The notes beneath the pieces are model-generated. The model was given only the letters and a program-made list of their open reading frames with translations, did no database searches and was not told where the DNA came from. Both the position numbers and the translations under genes were made by a program. Below are positions 19,933 through 29,859 of a stretch of DNA of 64,000 bases, piece by piece. The stretch is from Treponema sp. (GTDB taxonomy: Bacteria; Spirochaetota; Spirochaetia; Treponematales; Treponemataceae). The number at the start of each line of letters is the position of its first letter. Position 1 is the stretch's first letter. Location: positions 1 through 64,000 of the forward strand of contig JAILON010000106.1 in assembly GCA_024690865.1 (NCBI GenBank), read 5' to 3'.

Positions 19933-20748
19933 ATGTTAACAAAAGAAAACATCCGCACAGTTTTGAAGGCACTTGATTTTTATTCTGTAGCAGGATTTGA
20001 AAACAAGTATCAAGCAACCTATGGCGATTCAACGGATTCAAGTTTTGCTTTGACAGTTGATCTGAAAAACGAAAAGTTTGTCTATCCTGAAGGAATCCAT
20101 TTTGACCGCGGAACTACACTCGATTTTCACCAGCAGGAAAGTTTTGTTGTTTTTGAATGTATTGCCCGACTTTTTGCTGTCGGCTACCGACCTGAAAATC
20201 TTTGGCTCGAAGGAAAAAATTATCAAGGACAGGATTTAGGCTGGATAGACATTCTTGTAAAGGACAACATAGAAACTGAATACCTTATTATTGAATGTAA
20301 AACTTCTGATTCAACTATAAAAGAGGACGAGTTTTCTAAGCATTGGAAGCGGACTCTTGCAAATGGCGACCAGCTTTTCCGATATTTCAACACTTATTCA
20401 AAAGCGCAGTATCTTTGTCTTTATACGGCAGATTTTGTAGATGAAAAACTTACCGATACATATCACTTGATTACACTCAAAGACAATGAAGAATATTTGC
20501 GTTCTGACAAACGGCTTAAAAGTTACAAATCTTTGCGCGAAAATCAGGGAAGTGCAGAAGAATTCTTTGAAGTTTGGAAAAACACTTACGGCTCTGATTT
20601 CAGTACCAACGGCATGATAGAAAAGGACTCAAAGCCGTTTTACATCGGGCAGAAAAAATACAGCATTGACGACCTTTGCAGGACAGATTGCAGGGCTTGT
20701 ACAAAAAAGGAATGGAAGATTTCTTTAAAGACACCGTTGCCTATGTAG
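19933..20748 (+). CDS. N-terminal nuclease part of a type IIG-like RM enzyme (split by frame change)
   Basis: GWIDILVKDNIETEYLIIECKTSDS (D...ExK); reading frame lost at the junction near 20675. Confidence 0.7.
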   Translation: MLTKENIRTVLKALDFYSVAGFENKYQATYGDSTDSSFALTVDLKNEKFVYPEGIHFDRGTTLDFHQQESFVVFECIARLFAVGYRPENLWLEGKNYQGQDLGWIDILVKDNIETEYLIIECKTSDSTIKEDEFSKHWKRTLANGDQLFRYFNTYSKAQYLCLYTADFVDEKLTDTYHLITLKDNEEYLRSDKRLKSYKSLRENQGSAEEFFEVWKNTYGSDFSTNGMIEKDSKPFYIGQKKYSIDDLCRTDCRACTKKEWKISLKTPLPM

Positions 20749-23708
20749 AAAACAACGAGATTGAAGCAGCGTTTTCATTCCTCAAATCAAAGGCAGACGA
20801 GGCAAAATCAACGATTCTTTCTTATTTCCGCACACTCAAATATTACAACAACAATCCGTTTGCATTCCTTGATGTGCATAACGAGGCTCTTTTCTATCAA
20901 AATGCGGTTATCTTGAAAGACATCGTGAACATGATTCAGGGCATCAAGATTAAAACAGAAAATCAAAACCAGTTTCTCGGCGATTTGTTTGAGGGCTTCC
21001 TTGACCAAGGAATTAAGCAGAGTGAAGGTCAGTTCTTTACGCCGATGCCGATTGTGAAATTCTTGATATCTTCTCTTCCTCTTGAAAATCTTATTGGCGA
21101 ATCTGCCGAACTTCCTAAAGTGATAGATTATGCCTGTGGTGCAGGCCACTTTTTGACGGAGTATGTAAAGCAGATAAAGCCATTTATCGAAAAATACAGA
21201 AAAGCCGAGCTTGCAAAGTACTACGAGCAGATTCACGGAATCGAAAAAGAATACCGTCTTTCAAAAGTAAGTCAGGTAAGTGCATTTATGTACGGTCAGG
21301 ATGGAATCCACATTTTTTACAAAGACGCGCTTTCACGAACGCCAGACATTCAGGAAAATACTTACTCGGTTTTGATTGCAAATCCTCCATACAGCGTAAA
21401 AGGATTCTTGCAGACTTTGGATGAAAAAAACCGTGAGCAGTACGAGCTTTTTAACGACGACATAAATCTTGACTCAAACAATTCAATAGAAACCTTCTTT
21501 GTTGAACGCGCAAAGCAGCTTTTAAAGCCTTCTGGAATTGCGGCTATTATTCTGCCTTCTAGCGTTTTGAGCAAGGGAAACATTTATACCCATTGCCGTG
21601 AAATCATCTTCAAGTATTTTGACGTAATTGCCATTTTTGAAAGCGGGAGCGGCACTTTTGGCAAGACTGGCACGAACACTGCTACTCTTTTTCTGCGTAA
21701 AAAAGCAGAGATGCCTTCAATTTCTGAGCATTACAAGAACAGAGTTGCTGCATGGTTCGGAGGCAATTTTGATGATGACAAATATTATGAAGATTTTGAT
21801 TTGGTTGAGCGTTACTGCGCTCATATCGGCGTAAGTGTTGACGACTACAAAACGCTTTTGAAAAACGAGCCGAACGAAAGTCTCTTGAAAAATGATTTGT
21901 TCGCTTCTTATCTTGATACTCTTGATGTTTATTCTCAAAAAGGCAAGTCCAGCACAAACACAAAGGGCATGAACGAATCTGCAAAGAAAATACGGGCAGA
22001 CATCAGAATCCGTGTCTCAAAGCCGGCATTCAAAAAACTCAGCGGAGAGGAGCAGAACGCAGCCGTCAAAAAAACGACCGTTGACTTCATTTGCGAAATC
22101 GAAAAAGAAAAGCTTTATTATTTCATGCTGCTTTCCGCAAATCCTCAAAATGTAGTGTGCGTAAAGTCTCCGGAGAAAAAGGCGATAAAAGAATTCTTGG
22201 GTTATGAATGGAGCGACACGAAAGGCAACGAGGGGATAAAGTACATTAATGTGCAGGTCAAAAAGAGCGATGACGACGATGAAGAAGCGGACGACACGAT
22301 TGCCCAGATAAAGGGAATCGACGGCATCCAGACCCCACTTTTTAACCCGAAAGATTTTGATGATTCAACAAAAATAAATACAATTATTCGTTCAAATTTT
22401 GAAGGAAAAGCGGTAACGATTCCAGAAATGCTGTCTGAATATGTCAAAACTGTCCGCCTAGTTGATATGGTAGATTTTAGCCGGGCAAATTTTGACAAGG
22501 CGATAAAAACGAGCATGCAAGGTGAAAACGGAAAGTTGAAAATTGAGAGCAAATGGCCGCTGGTGAAGTTGGAAAGCGTTGTTTTTGTGAATCCGTCAAA
22601 AGAGGAAATCAAAAATATTCCTGATGATACAACTGTTTCTTTTGTGGAAATGTCATCTGTCAGCAACAATGGATTTATTGAAACAAAAATCGACAAGCCC
22701 TTAAAAGATTTGCGGAAAGGCAGTTACACATATTTTGCGGAAAATGACATTATTGTCGCAAAGATTACGCCATGTATGGAAAACGGAAAATGTGCCATTG
22801 CAACCGGATTGACAAACAAAATTGGAATGGGAAGCTCTGAATTTCATGTTTTCAGATGTTCCGACAAAATCATCTCTGGATATTTTTTTTCTTTGTTGAA
22901 TCGAGAGAATGTGCGAAAAGTTGCGGAATTAAACATGACAGGAGCAAGCGGTCATCGCAGGGTTCCAGAGAATTTCTATAAGGAAATGCAACTTCCCCTT
23001 CCACCTCTCGATGTTCAGAAAAGCATTGTGGACGAGTGCGAGCAGATTGACGGCGAATATCAGACGGCAGAAAAGACAATAGGAATTTTAGAAAACGAAA
23101 TTTCTGGGATTGTTGGAGCAATCCAAGGGAAAGAAACAAAGCTTTCCGACATTGTTGAGCTTAAGAATGGTCTGAATTACACAAAGAGCAGCACAGGTGA
23201 TGTTATCAAAATTGTAGGTGTAAAGGATTTTCAAAATTATTTCTCTCCAAAAATTGACGAGCTTGAATCAGTTCAAATTGATGGAAAGCTTAGTTCAGAT
23301 TATCAATTGAGGAACGATGACATTCTTGTAGTCCGTTCTAACGGCTCTAAGAATCTTGTTGGAAGATGTATTCTCATTGCAGGTCTTGAAAAACAGCCAA
23401 CTTCTTTCTCAGGATTCACAATTCGTGTTCGTGTAAAAACTGAAAATGTTCTTCCAGTTTTCTTGTGTTATCTATTGCGTTCTGAATCAGTTCGTACAAA
23501 AATGATGACCGATAGCAAAGGTTCAAACATTCAAAGTATAAGCCAAGATGCAATTCTTAGATTAAAATTCCCTCTTCCTCCTCTCGCAAAACAACAAGAA
23601 ATCGTCTCTAAAATCACTGCCATTGAATCAAAAATCGCGGATGCAAAAAAAGTCATGGAAGAATGTTCTACAAAGAAGCGGCGAATTCTGGACAAGTGGC
23701 TGAGGTAG
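20676..23708 (+). CDS. N6-adenine methyltransferase fused to specificity (HsdS-like) domains
   Basis: GQFFTPMPIVKFLISSLP, VIDYACGAGHFLTEY, LIANPPYSVKGF; two TRD-type segments with LPLPPLDVQKSIV and FPLPPLAKQQEIVSKI. Confidence 0.9.
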   Translation: MQDRLQGLYKKGMEDFFKDTVAYVENNEIEAAFSFLKSKADEAKSTILSYFRTLKYYNNNPFAFLDVHNEALFYQNAVILKDIVNMIQGIKIKTENQNQFLGDLFEGFLDQGIKQSEGQFFTPMPIVKFLISSLPLENLIGESAELPKVIDYACGAGHFLTEYVKQIKPFIEKYRKAELAKYYEQIHGIEKEYRLSKVSQVSAFMYGQDGIHIFYKDALSRTPDIQENTYSVLIANPPYSVKGFLQTLDEKNREQYELFNDDINLDSNNSIETFFVERAKQLLKPSGIAAIILPSSVLSKGNIYTHCREIIFKYFDVIAIFESGSGTFGKTGTNTATLFLRKKAEMPSISEHYKNRVAAWFGGNFDDDKYYEDFDLVERYCAHIGVSVDDYKTLLKNEPNESLLKNDLFASYLDTLDVYSQKGKSSTNTKGMNESAKKIRADIRIRVSKPAFKKLSGEEQNAAVKKTTVDFICEIEKEKLYYFMLLSANPQNVVCVKSPEKKAIKEFLGYEWSDTKGNEGIKYINVQVKKSDDDDEEADDTIAQIKGIDGIQTPLFNPKDFDDSTKINTIIRSNFEGKAVTIPEMLSEYVKTVRLVDMVDFSRANFDKAIKTSMQGENGKLKIESKWPLVKLESVVFVNPSKEEIKNIPDDTTVSFVEMSSVSNNGFIETKIDKPLKDLRKGSYTYFAENDIIVAKITPCMENGKCAIATGLTNKIGMGSSEFHVFRCSDKIISGYFFSLLNRENVRKVAELNMTGASGHRRVPENFYKEMQLPLPPLDVQKSIVDECEQIDGEYQTAEKTIGILENEISGIVGAIQGKETKLSDIVELKNGLNYTKSSTGDVIKIVGVKDFQNYFSPKIDELESVQIDGKLSSDYQLRNDDILVVRSNGSKNLVGRCILIAGLEKQPTSFSGFTIRVRVKTENVLPVFLCYLLRSESVRTKMMTDSKGSNIQSISQDAILRLKFPLPPLAKQQEIVSKITAIESKIADAKKVMEECSTKKRRILDKWLR

Positions 23709-23714
23709 TGGAAA

Positions 23715-24335
23715 ATGAAAATATTTAATTTCGAGTTAAAGACCCTTAAAGATATTCCAAAACAAGTTACTGTGTCTCTTATAGTCCTTTTTGTTGTTGA
23801 TATATTCAGGAAGCTAAAGAACTATCTACCAGCAGCAGGTTCTAATCTGCTTAAATATATTTCGCATACTATAATCCGAAATGCAGCAACTAGGACAGGG
23901 GTATCTCTCATCGATTTTTTCTATGTGCTTATAATTCTGCCTGTTTTACTAGTGTTCATTTTTTTACTTTTCGTTAGCTCATACAATTGGTATAAACAGA
24001 GCAAACAGATGAAGAAATTAGATGGCTCTGATAATATTCTTTATAGCAAAACAAAAAAAGAAATTAAAGATTGTAAGAAAAACGCAATTAGTACCTTGGT
24101 TACCGCTTTTATCGGCATTTTCTGTCTTTTGGAAATATCATTCATCAGCTACTTTCCTGTAGCTTTGAGAGAACAGTTTGATTTAAAACTAAAAAGGATA
24201 GCTCCTTATACAACAGAAGAGACTATTCAAAAATTGGAATCAGATTGGACTATTATGAAAACCAATGAGGATTATTCCGCAATAGATTCTGTTATCTCAG
24301 AAATTGAAGAAGAAAATAATCTAAGGAGGGACTAG
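23715..24335 (+). CDS. Membrane protein of unknown function next to the RM enzyme
   Basis: Several hydrophobic segments; starts 6 bp after the upstream stop. Confidence 0.7.
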   Translation: MKIFNFELKTLKDIPKQVTVSLIVLFVVDIFRKLKNYLPAAGSNLLKYISHTIIRNAATRTGVSLIDFFYVLIILPVLLVFIFLLFVSSYNWYKQSKQMKKLDGSDNILYSKTKKEIKDCKKNAISTLVTAFIGIFCLLEISFISYFPVALREQFDLKLKRIAPYTTEETIQKLESDWTIMKTNEDYSAIDSVISEIEEENNLRRD

Positions 24336-24343
24336 AATAATCC

Positions 24344-25435
24344 ATGCAAAATGAAATCAAACAGGATAACTTCAATCAGGTCTACTCGATAATAGAGCTT
24401 CACCGCACGCGGGCTCTGCAGGAAGTGAACAACAATTCCCTTTTCATCGCATGGAACGTCGGCGGTTATGTTTCCAGGAAACTAGAGGCATCCGAATGGG
24501 GCAGTTCCGTCGTGACCGAGCTTTCAGAATATCTGCGCACAAAAGATCCGAGCCTGAAAGGCTACAGCAGAAGGACCTTGTACAAGATGGTCCAGTTTTA
24601 TGAAACCTATTCTGATTTGGCTTTTACCCAGGTGCTGAACCAGTTCAAGCTGAACGAAACGTATCTGCTGCCAGAAAATATCGAAAACCGGGAGAAGCAA
24701 ATTGTGCCATTCCAAATGGCACAAATGCCAAAAGTCCTCCTGCTCATCAACTGGACCTGCCATCAACAGATTTTGAACAGCTGCAAACTCAATGAGCAGC
24801 GTCTCTTCTATATCCTGTACGCCCAGAAAGAACGTCTTGAAGTCAAGGAACTGCAAAGGGCAATCAAAACAAACGCCTACGAGTCCATTCTGGGCAGCCG
24901 TGATTTCCAGTCTGCAGCCCTTCAGGAGACCTATCCCAGCTCATCCCTCATGTTCAAGGACACGGCATACCTTGAGTTTCTGGGACTGCACGGCAGCTAC
25001 AAAGAAAGCAGGCTCTGGAAGGGAATCGTCCAGCACATGAAGGATTTCATCCTTGAACTTGGTAAAGATTTCATCTTTATGGATGAAGAGCACAAGCTAA
25101 AGGTAGGAGGAAAGACATTCAGCATTGATTTGCTGTTCTACCACCGCGGCTTGCAGTGCCTTGTGGCGATTGAGCTGAAAACCGTGGAGTTTGAACCCGG
25201 CTTTATGGGCCAGCTGGAATTCTATCTGGAGGCCCTTGACCAGACAGAAAAACGAAGCAATGAGAATCCGAGCATCGGCATACTGCTCTGCAAGGAAGCA
25301 AACCGCGAGGTCGTGAAATATGCCTTGAACCGCAGCATGAGTCCGACAATGGTAGCTGAGTACCGGGAAAAGCTCATACCTCAGGAAACCTTGCAGCACA
25401 GCCTGGAAGAATTCATAGCTGCGCCCCATGCGTAA
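24344..25435 (+). CDS. DUF1016 / YhcG-type PD-(D/E)XK nuclease domain protein
   Basis: LFIAWNVGGYVSRKLEASEWGSSVVTELS, FILELGKDFIFMDEEHKLKVGGKTFSIDLLFYHRGLQCLVAIELKT. Confidence 0.92.
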   Translation: MQNEIKQDNFNQVYSIIELHRTRALQEVNNNSLFIAWNVGGYVSRKLEASEWGSSVVTELSEYLRTKDPSLKGYSRRTLYKMVQFYETYSDLAFTQVLNQFKLNETYLLPENIENREKQIVPFQMAQMPKVLLLINWTCHQQILNSCKLNEQRLFYILYAQKERLEVKELQRAIKTNAYESILGSRDFQSAALQETYPSSSLMFKDTAYLEFLGLHGSYKESRLWKGIVQHMKDFILELGKDFIFMDEEHKLKVGGKTFSIDLLFYHRGLQCLVAIELKTVEFEPGFMGQLEFYLEALDQTEKRSNENPSIGILLCKEANREVVKYALNRSMSPTMVAEYREKLIPQETLQHSLEEFIAAPHA

Positions 25436-25507
25436 GACAAACGCCTGATGCTGTTCCCCTTCAGGACACCGGGCGGGCTTGCCGCCCGACTCCAGCCTAA
25501 TAGCACT

Positions 25508-25536
25508 AGCCCCCTTCCCCGCGGAAGGGGGCTTTT
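25508..25536 (+). terminator. Rho-independent terminator
   Basis: AGCCCCCTTCC-CCGC-GGAAGGGGGCT followed by TTTT. Confidence 0.85.
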
Positions 25537-25819
25537 CATATGATAAGGCCCTGCGTCCTGGCAGCTTTGCGGCACTCCTCCTCTTTCCGCCCTATCTTCG
25601 CACGCACGGCGGAAAACACCTCGCCATGGGTAAGCCTCACAGGATTTTCTTTTCCGGGCCTGCACCGGAAGCACCGCCTCCCCCGCCGGGGAGGGAAATC
25701 CTACATTCATTAGGGATACCGCCAGCCGCCTCATCGACGAGCCTCTGATACGGGAGACTTCCCCCGCCCCGCAAAATATGGTAGAATCGCGGCATACCTA
25801 TGCTAAGGAGGCATTTGCC

Positions 25820-26473
25820 ATGAAAACATTCGTAAGAAAGTTCGGGGGATTACTGCCCCTGCTCCTGCTGCCGTTCCTACTCACGTCCTGCTTCGACTAC
25901 GTGCAGTCCGTCGGCAATAAGAACGGGAGGCAGCAGATTTACTACAAGGTGACCTTTTCCAAACCCCTTATGGAAATGATCGGCGAGAACACGCAGGAAT
26001 CGTGGCTCGATGATGAGACGCTGGAAAGCTTCGGCAACAAGGCCAGCCTGCGGAACATCGACACGGACCTGGAGTTCGGGGCGGAAATTTCCGCGGATCT
26101 GGATCCCAAAAGCCTGAACCCGGAGACGGATGGGGAGCTCATGGACCTGCTTCCACGGGTCTCGGGCAAGAAATGCCTAATACCATTCATGCCCGGAGAA
26201 AAGAGCGATGCCCTGGACGGCATGGCTGATTCGGCAGGCGAGGAGACCGGGGCAATGATGATTGCGATGCTGTCCACGCTCAAGGCCCGCGTCTTGGTGG
26301 ACAAGAGCCTCGTGCCTAAGATGAAATCCGCATGTTTTATCGGCAATGGAGTGGAGGACTACCAGATTCCTTTCTACGACTACGGTCCCGCCTGGTGCCT
26401 GGAGATCCCGCTCAACGTCCTGCTGGAACGGGAGTCCTACCAGCTGGGCACAATCGTCGTCACGAAAAAATAG
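25820..26473 (+). CDS. Lipoprotein of unknown function, paralogue of 41205-41846
   Basis: Lipobox LLTSC; FDYVQSVGNKNGRQQIYYKVTFSK. Confidence 0.8.
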   Translation: MKTFVRKFGGLLPLLLLPFLLTSCFDYVQSVGNKNGRQQIYYKVTFSKPLMEMIGENTQESWLDDETLESFGNKASLRNIDTDLEFGAEISADLDPKSLNPETDGELMDLLPRVSGKKCLIPFMPGEKSDALDGMADSAGEETGAMMIAMLSTLKARVLVDKSLVPKMKSACFIGNGVEDYQIPFYDYGPAWCLEIPLNVLLERESYQLGTIVVTKK

Positions 26474-26572
26474 CAGGCCGCAGACGAAGCGCAGGCAACG
26501 GACAAAAAGACTAATGCAATTAGCTACGTCCGCATTTGCAATGTGGCCAGCCGCCCCTACCCGACAATCCCA

Positions 26573-26601
26573 TTGCAAAAAACCTGCCGGACGACTATAC
26601 T
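26573..26601 (+). promoter_or_regulatory. Putative sigma70 promoter
   Basis: TTGCAA-N17-TATACT. Confidence 0.5.
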
Positions 26602-26644
26602 ACCCTATAGACACACGCAGAACCGGGATGTTCGGGAGGAAATC

Positions 26645-26881
26645 ATGTCAAACGCAAAGAAGAAATGCGGTGCACTCGCCACGGCAGTAGTGTTCTGCCT
26701 GTTCATGGGCGGGTTTCTGACATTCATTTTTTTTGCAATCCTCAACTGCAGGGAGGTGCTCTTCCTGCTCGCCGTCTATGCGGTGGGAATCGCCTGCGCA
26801 ATCATCGGCACAATCGTAGCCCTCATTCTGAGGTTCAAAGAAATAGATTCAGGAGAAGAAGATGAAGCTCGTAAGTATTGA
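26645..26881 (+). CDS. Small two-TM membrane protein
   Basis: LATAVVFCLFMGGFLTFIFFAIL...LFLLAVYAVGIACAIIGTIVALIL. Confidence 0.65.
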   Translation: MSNAKKKCGALATAVVFCLFMGGFLTFIFFAILNCREVLFLLAVYAVGIACAIIGTIVALILRFKEIDSGEEDEARKY

Positions 26882-27179
26882 AAGCTACCCGGGAAAGGAA
26901 TACGAGGCCCTGGGACTGGTTCGGGGAACCGTAGTGTACTCCAAGAATTTCGGCCGTGACTTCATGGCCGGACTCAAGACGCTGGTCGGCGGCGAGATAG
27001 CGGGCTACACCGAAATGCTCAACGAGGCACGGCAGATAGCGACCAAACGCATGGTGGACGATGCAGAACGGCTTGGTGCGGACGCCATCATTGGAATCCG
27101 CTATGGCTCAGCCGCCGTCATGCAGGGGGCCGCCGAAATCGTGGCCTACGGAACCGCCATCAAGTTCAAGAACGCCTGA
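26862..27179 (+). CDS. YbjQ/UPF0145 family protein
   Basis: GLVRGTVVYSKNFGRDFMAGLKTLVGGEIAGYTEMLNEAR...LGADAIIGIRYG. Confidence 0.9.
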   Translation: MKLVSIESYPGKEYEALGLVRGTVVYSKNFGRDFMAGLKTLVGGEIAGYTEMLNEARQIATKRMVDDAERLGADAIIGIRYGSAAVMQGAAEIVAYGTAIKFKNA

Positions 27180-27188
27180 GGAACACGA

Positions 27189-27536
27189 ATGAAGATAGCA
27201 GTTACTTACGACAAGGAGCACGGGACCGTTTTCCAGCACTTCGGCAAAACCGAATGGTTCAAGGTTTTTGAAATCGAGGATGGGAAAGTCGTTTCGTCGG
27301 AAGTAGTCGGCAATGGGGGGAACGGCCACCACGCCCTGCCCCCCTACCTGAAAAGCCTCGGTGTCCAGACCCTCATCCTAGGCAACCGGGGACAAGGGGC
27401 CATAGACGCAATCGCCGCCGCAGGGCTTCAGGAAGTACCGGGCATAACAGGAAGCGCAGACGAAGCGGCACGGCTTTTCGCAGCCGGGGAACTGAAAGGC
27501 AACCCCACTGCCCGTTGCATGCACCACGAACACTAA
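27189..27536 (+). CDS. NifB/NifX-type (dinitrogenase FeMo cofactor biosynthesis) domain protein
   Basis: FQHFGKTEWFKVFEIEDGKV...LGVQTLILGNRGQGAIDAIAAAG. Confidence 0.9.
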   Translation: MKIAVTYDKEHGTVFQHFGKTEWFKVFEIEDGKVVSSEVVGNGGNGHHALPPYLKSLGVQTLILGNRGQGAIDAIAAAGLQEVPGITGSADEAARLFAAGELKGNPTARCMHHEH

Positions 27537-27644
27537 CCAAACATCATTAGGTCCACCCTAAAGCAAAATTCCGCCTGGAAACCTGAAATTGTGACACAGC
27601 CGGCCGGTCCGGCACGGGAGTACAGGCGGCCCGCAAAAAATTCA

Positions 27645-27673
27645 TTGCAAAAAGCCCCAGCCGGACTTATAAT
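27645..27673 (+). promoter_or_regulatory. Putative sigma70 promoter
   Basis: TTGCAA-N17-TATAAT directly upstream of ATG 27680. Confidence 0.6.
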
Positions 27674-27679
27674 GTACCC

Positions 27680-28417
27680 ATGTACTCAATACAAAATATT
27701 GTGGAATACTATGATGAGCTGTTTCCCGTCACAACGGCCCAGAAGAAATTCTACGATGAATTAGTAAAAAATTATGCGGATCCCGTCAAAATCCTCTGCA
27801 TACAGTGCGGCACAGGAGTATTCGAAAGCATCCTCGCCCGCGAAGGCTTCGATGTCACTGGCATCGAGTTCCATGCCGACCTGCTGCACGCGGCCAGCAT
27901 GAGGAAGCGCAGCCAGCTCATGTCCATCCGCTTCTTCCAGATGGGCTACCAGGACATTGCCCGATTCTTGGGCAAGAGCTTCTACAACATAATTTCGATA
28001 CTCGACGACCAGATAATGCTCATTCCCGATGAGGAGCTGATGCTCCAGTTCTTCCGGGACGTCCGCGGACTGCTTACAGAAGGAGGCAGCTTCATCATCA
28101 GCATGCCCAACTTCGAAATAATGAAGCAGGGAATCCCCATGCAGCAGCTGCCCACCAGGGCCAGCATGAGGGCCAGCCTCTTCACCGAACTGTGGAAGAA
28201 CGACAACGGACATTTTTACATCAAGCAGAACCTTGAAACAGGAAACGGCAGCCTGCTCCCCATATTGGAGGACGAGCGCTCATATCCCCTCACCAGCAGC
28301 CAGCTGAAGGAATTCGCCGAAACCGCAGGCTTCAAGAACGTAGACCTGTTCGCAGGATTCGACAAGACACCATTTACCGGCCAGGAAGACGGCCTGATTG
28401 CCCTCTTGAAGGCGTAA
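27680..28417 (+). CDS. Class I SAM-dependent methyltransferase
   Basis: VKILCIQCGTGVFESILAREGFDVTGIEF (Rossmann motif I). Confidence 0.8.
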   Translation: MYSIQNIVEYYDELFPVTTAQKKFYDELVKNYADPVKILCIQCGTGVFESILAREGFDVTGIEFHADLLHAASMRKRSQLMSIRFFQMGYQDIARFLGKSFYNIISILDDQIMLIPDEELMLQFFRDVRGLLTEGGSFIISMPNFEIMKQGIPMQQLPTRASMRASLFTELWKNDNGHFYIKQNLETGNGSLLPILEDERSYPLTSSQLKEFAETAGFKNVDLFAGFDKTPFTGQEDGLIALLKA

Positions 28418-28486
28418 TCCCGACGGCGAAGTCCATTGACGCAACACAAACATGGCCGTCGCCGTAAACCCGGGCATGACTGGACA

Positions 28487-28981
28487 ATGGACGCGACGGA
28501 GCGGAGGCGGCTGGTCATCAGGACGCTGTGCCTGCTGGAAGAGAAGGGGCGCATCTCACTGGAAAAGAGTTTCATGCAGCACGGACGCTGCTCGGTCTAC
28601 CGGCACAGCGTCGCCGTCGCGCGGACGAGCCTGGACATGGCGGAACGCCTGCATCTCCGCGTCAACGCCCCGGAACTCGTGCGGGGGGCCCTGCTCCACG
28701 ACTACTTCCTCTACGACTGGCACACGGGCTACCCCGGCCCGCCCTGCACCCACGGCTTCACGCACCCCTTCATCGCGCTCAGGAACGCCGCGGCCGACTT
28801 CACGCTGACGGGACGAGAGAAGGACATCATATCCCGGCACATGTTCCCGCTCGTCCCCATTCCCCCGATGACCCGGGAAGGCTGGCTGGTCTGCCTCGCC
28901 GACAAACTCTGCGCCCTCCACGAGACCTTGTTCCAAAGGGGCGGTCGGCAGAGGTGGCAGGGGAAGAAGCCCGGCTTATGA
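28487..28981 (+). CDS. HD domain phosphohydrolase
   Basis: YRHSVAVARTS...LVRGALLHDYFLYDW; CLADKLCA. Confidence 0.82.
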   Translation: MDATERRRLVIRTLCLLEEKGRISLEKSFMQHGRCSVYRHSVAVARTSLDMAERLHLRVNAPELVRGALLHDYFLYDWHTGYPGPPCTHGFTHPFIALRNAAADFTLTGREKDIISRHMFPLVPIPPMTREGWLVCLADKLCALHETLFQRGGRQRWQGKKPGL

Positions 28982-29839
28982 CTCGCCGTACCTCGTCTCG
29001 AGCAACCTGCCGACATGGCCCGTCCCGAAGAACATCTCCCTGTTCATCAGCACAATCACCGCTGCGACAGCGGTCACGACAAGCGTCTCCACGCATTTCG
29101 TCTCGGGCGTCATGGCAATCTTTTCCTGCATGAAGTTCACGAACAGATGATATATCATGCACGCCAGTATGGAACGGTCACTTGCCAGGTACACCCACGT
29201 AATGATGAACCCCAGCGGTATGCCGCTCACGAAGAAGTTGACCACATACAGGGGGCTGACCATCAGGCCCGCCTGATAGGTACCCGGAATAAAAAGCAGC
29301 GGCAGATGCCACAATGACCATACGGTGCCAAAAATCATGGACTCCCAGAACCAGTTCATGTACGCGCCGATCGAGTCCTCGCAGTATCCTTTCCAGCCGA
29401 CTTCCTCTATAATCGAAGCGACCGTCACGGTCAGAAACGCACCTGCAATCCCGACACCGGTAAACGAAAAGTCCTCGGTAAACGAAAACTGGCTGAGCGG
29501 CTGCCCGAACAAGAGCGAGAGCAGTATCGAGCATGCCACTATCCCGGCAAACTGAAGGACGGCCAGCAGCACGTTGAGCCACTTTACCTTGTATAATCCG
29601 ATAAGCTTGATTTTCAAATCCTTCTTGAGCAGCTCGGATTTGGACATAAGCACGAACATGGTCGAAACGACTGCCGGGGCAAGAAGCCCGATCAGCATCA
29701 GCACGGCCCCGGGATTCCCCGGTACGAAGATTGCCGGAATCCAGAACATCCACGTGAACAGGTATGCCAGCACGAAGAACAGCACCGGCCGGTAGCGGTA
29801 GGGCTCAGCCCCGCTTTTCGTCAATTCGTTTGCTTTCAT
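28976..29839 (-). CDS. CPBP family intramembrane glutamic endopeptidase
   Basis: IIEEVGWKGYCEDSI motif, multiple TM segments. Confidence 0.88.
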   Translation of the reverse strand: MKANELTKSGAEPYRYRPVLFFVLAYLFTWMFWIPAIFVPGNPGAVLMLIGLLAPAVVSTMFVLMSKSELLKKDLKIKLIGLYKVKWLNVLLAVLQFAGIVACSILLSLLFGQPLSQFSFTEDFSFTGVGIAGAFLTVTVASIIEEVGWKGYCEDSIGAYMNWFWESMIFGTVWSLWHLPLLFIPGTYQAGLMVSPLYVVNFFVSGIPLGFIITWVYLASDRSILACMIYHLFVNFMQEKIAMTPETKCVETLVVTAVAAVIVLMNREMFFGTGHVGRLLETRYGES

Positions 29840-29859
29840 GGGAACACCATATCAAGGAT

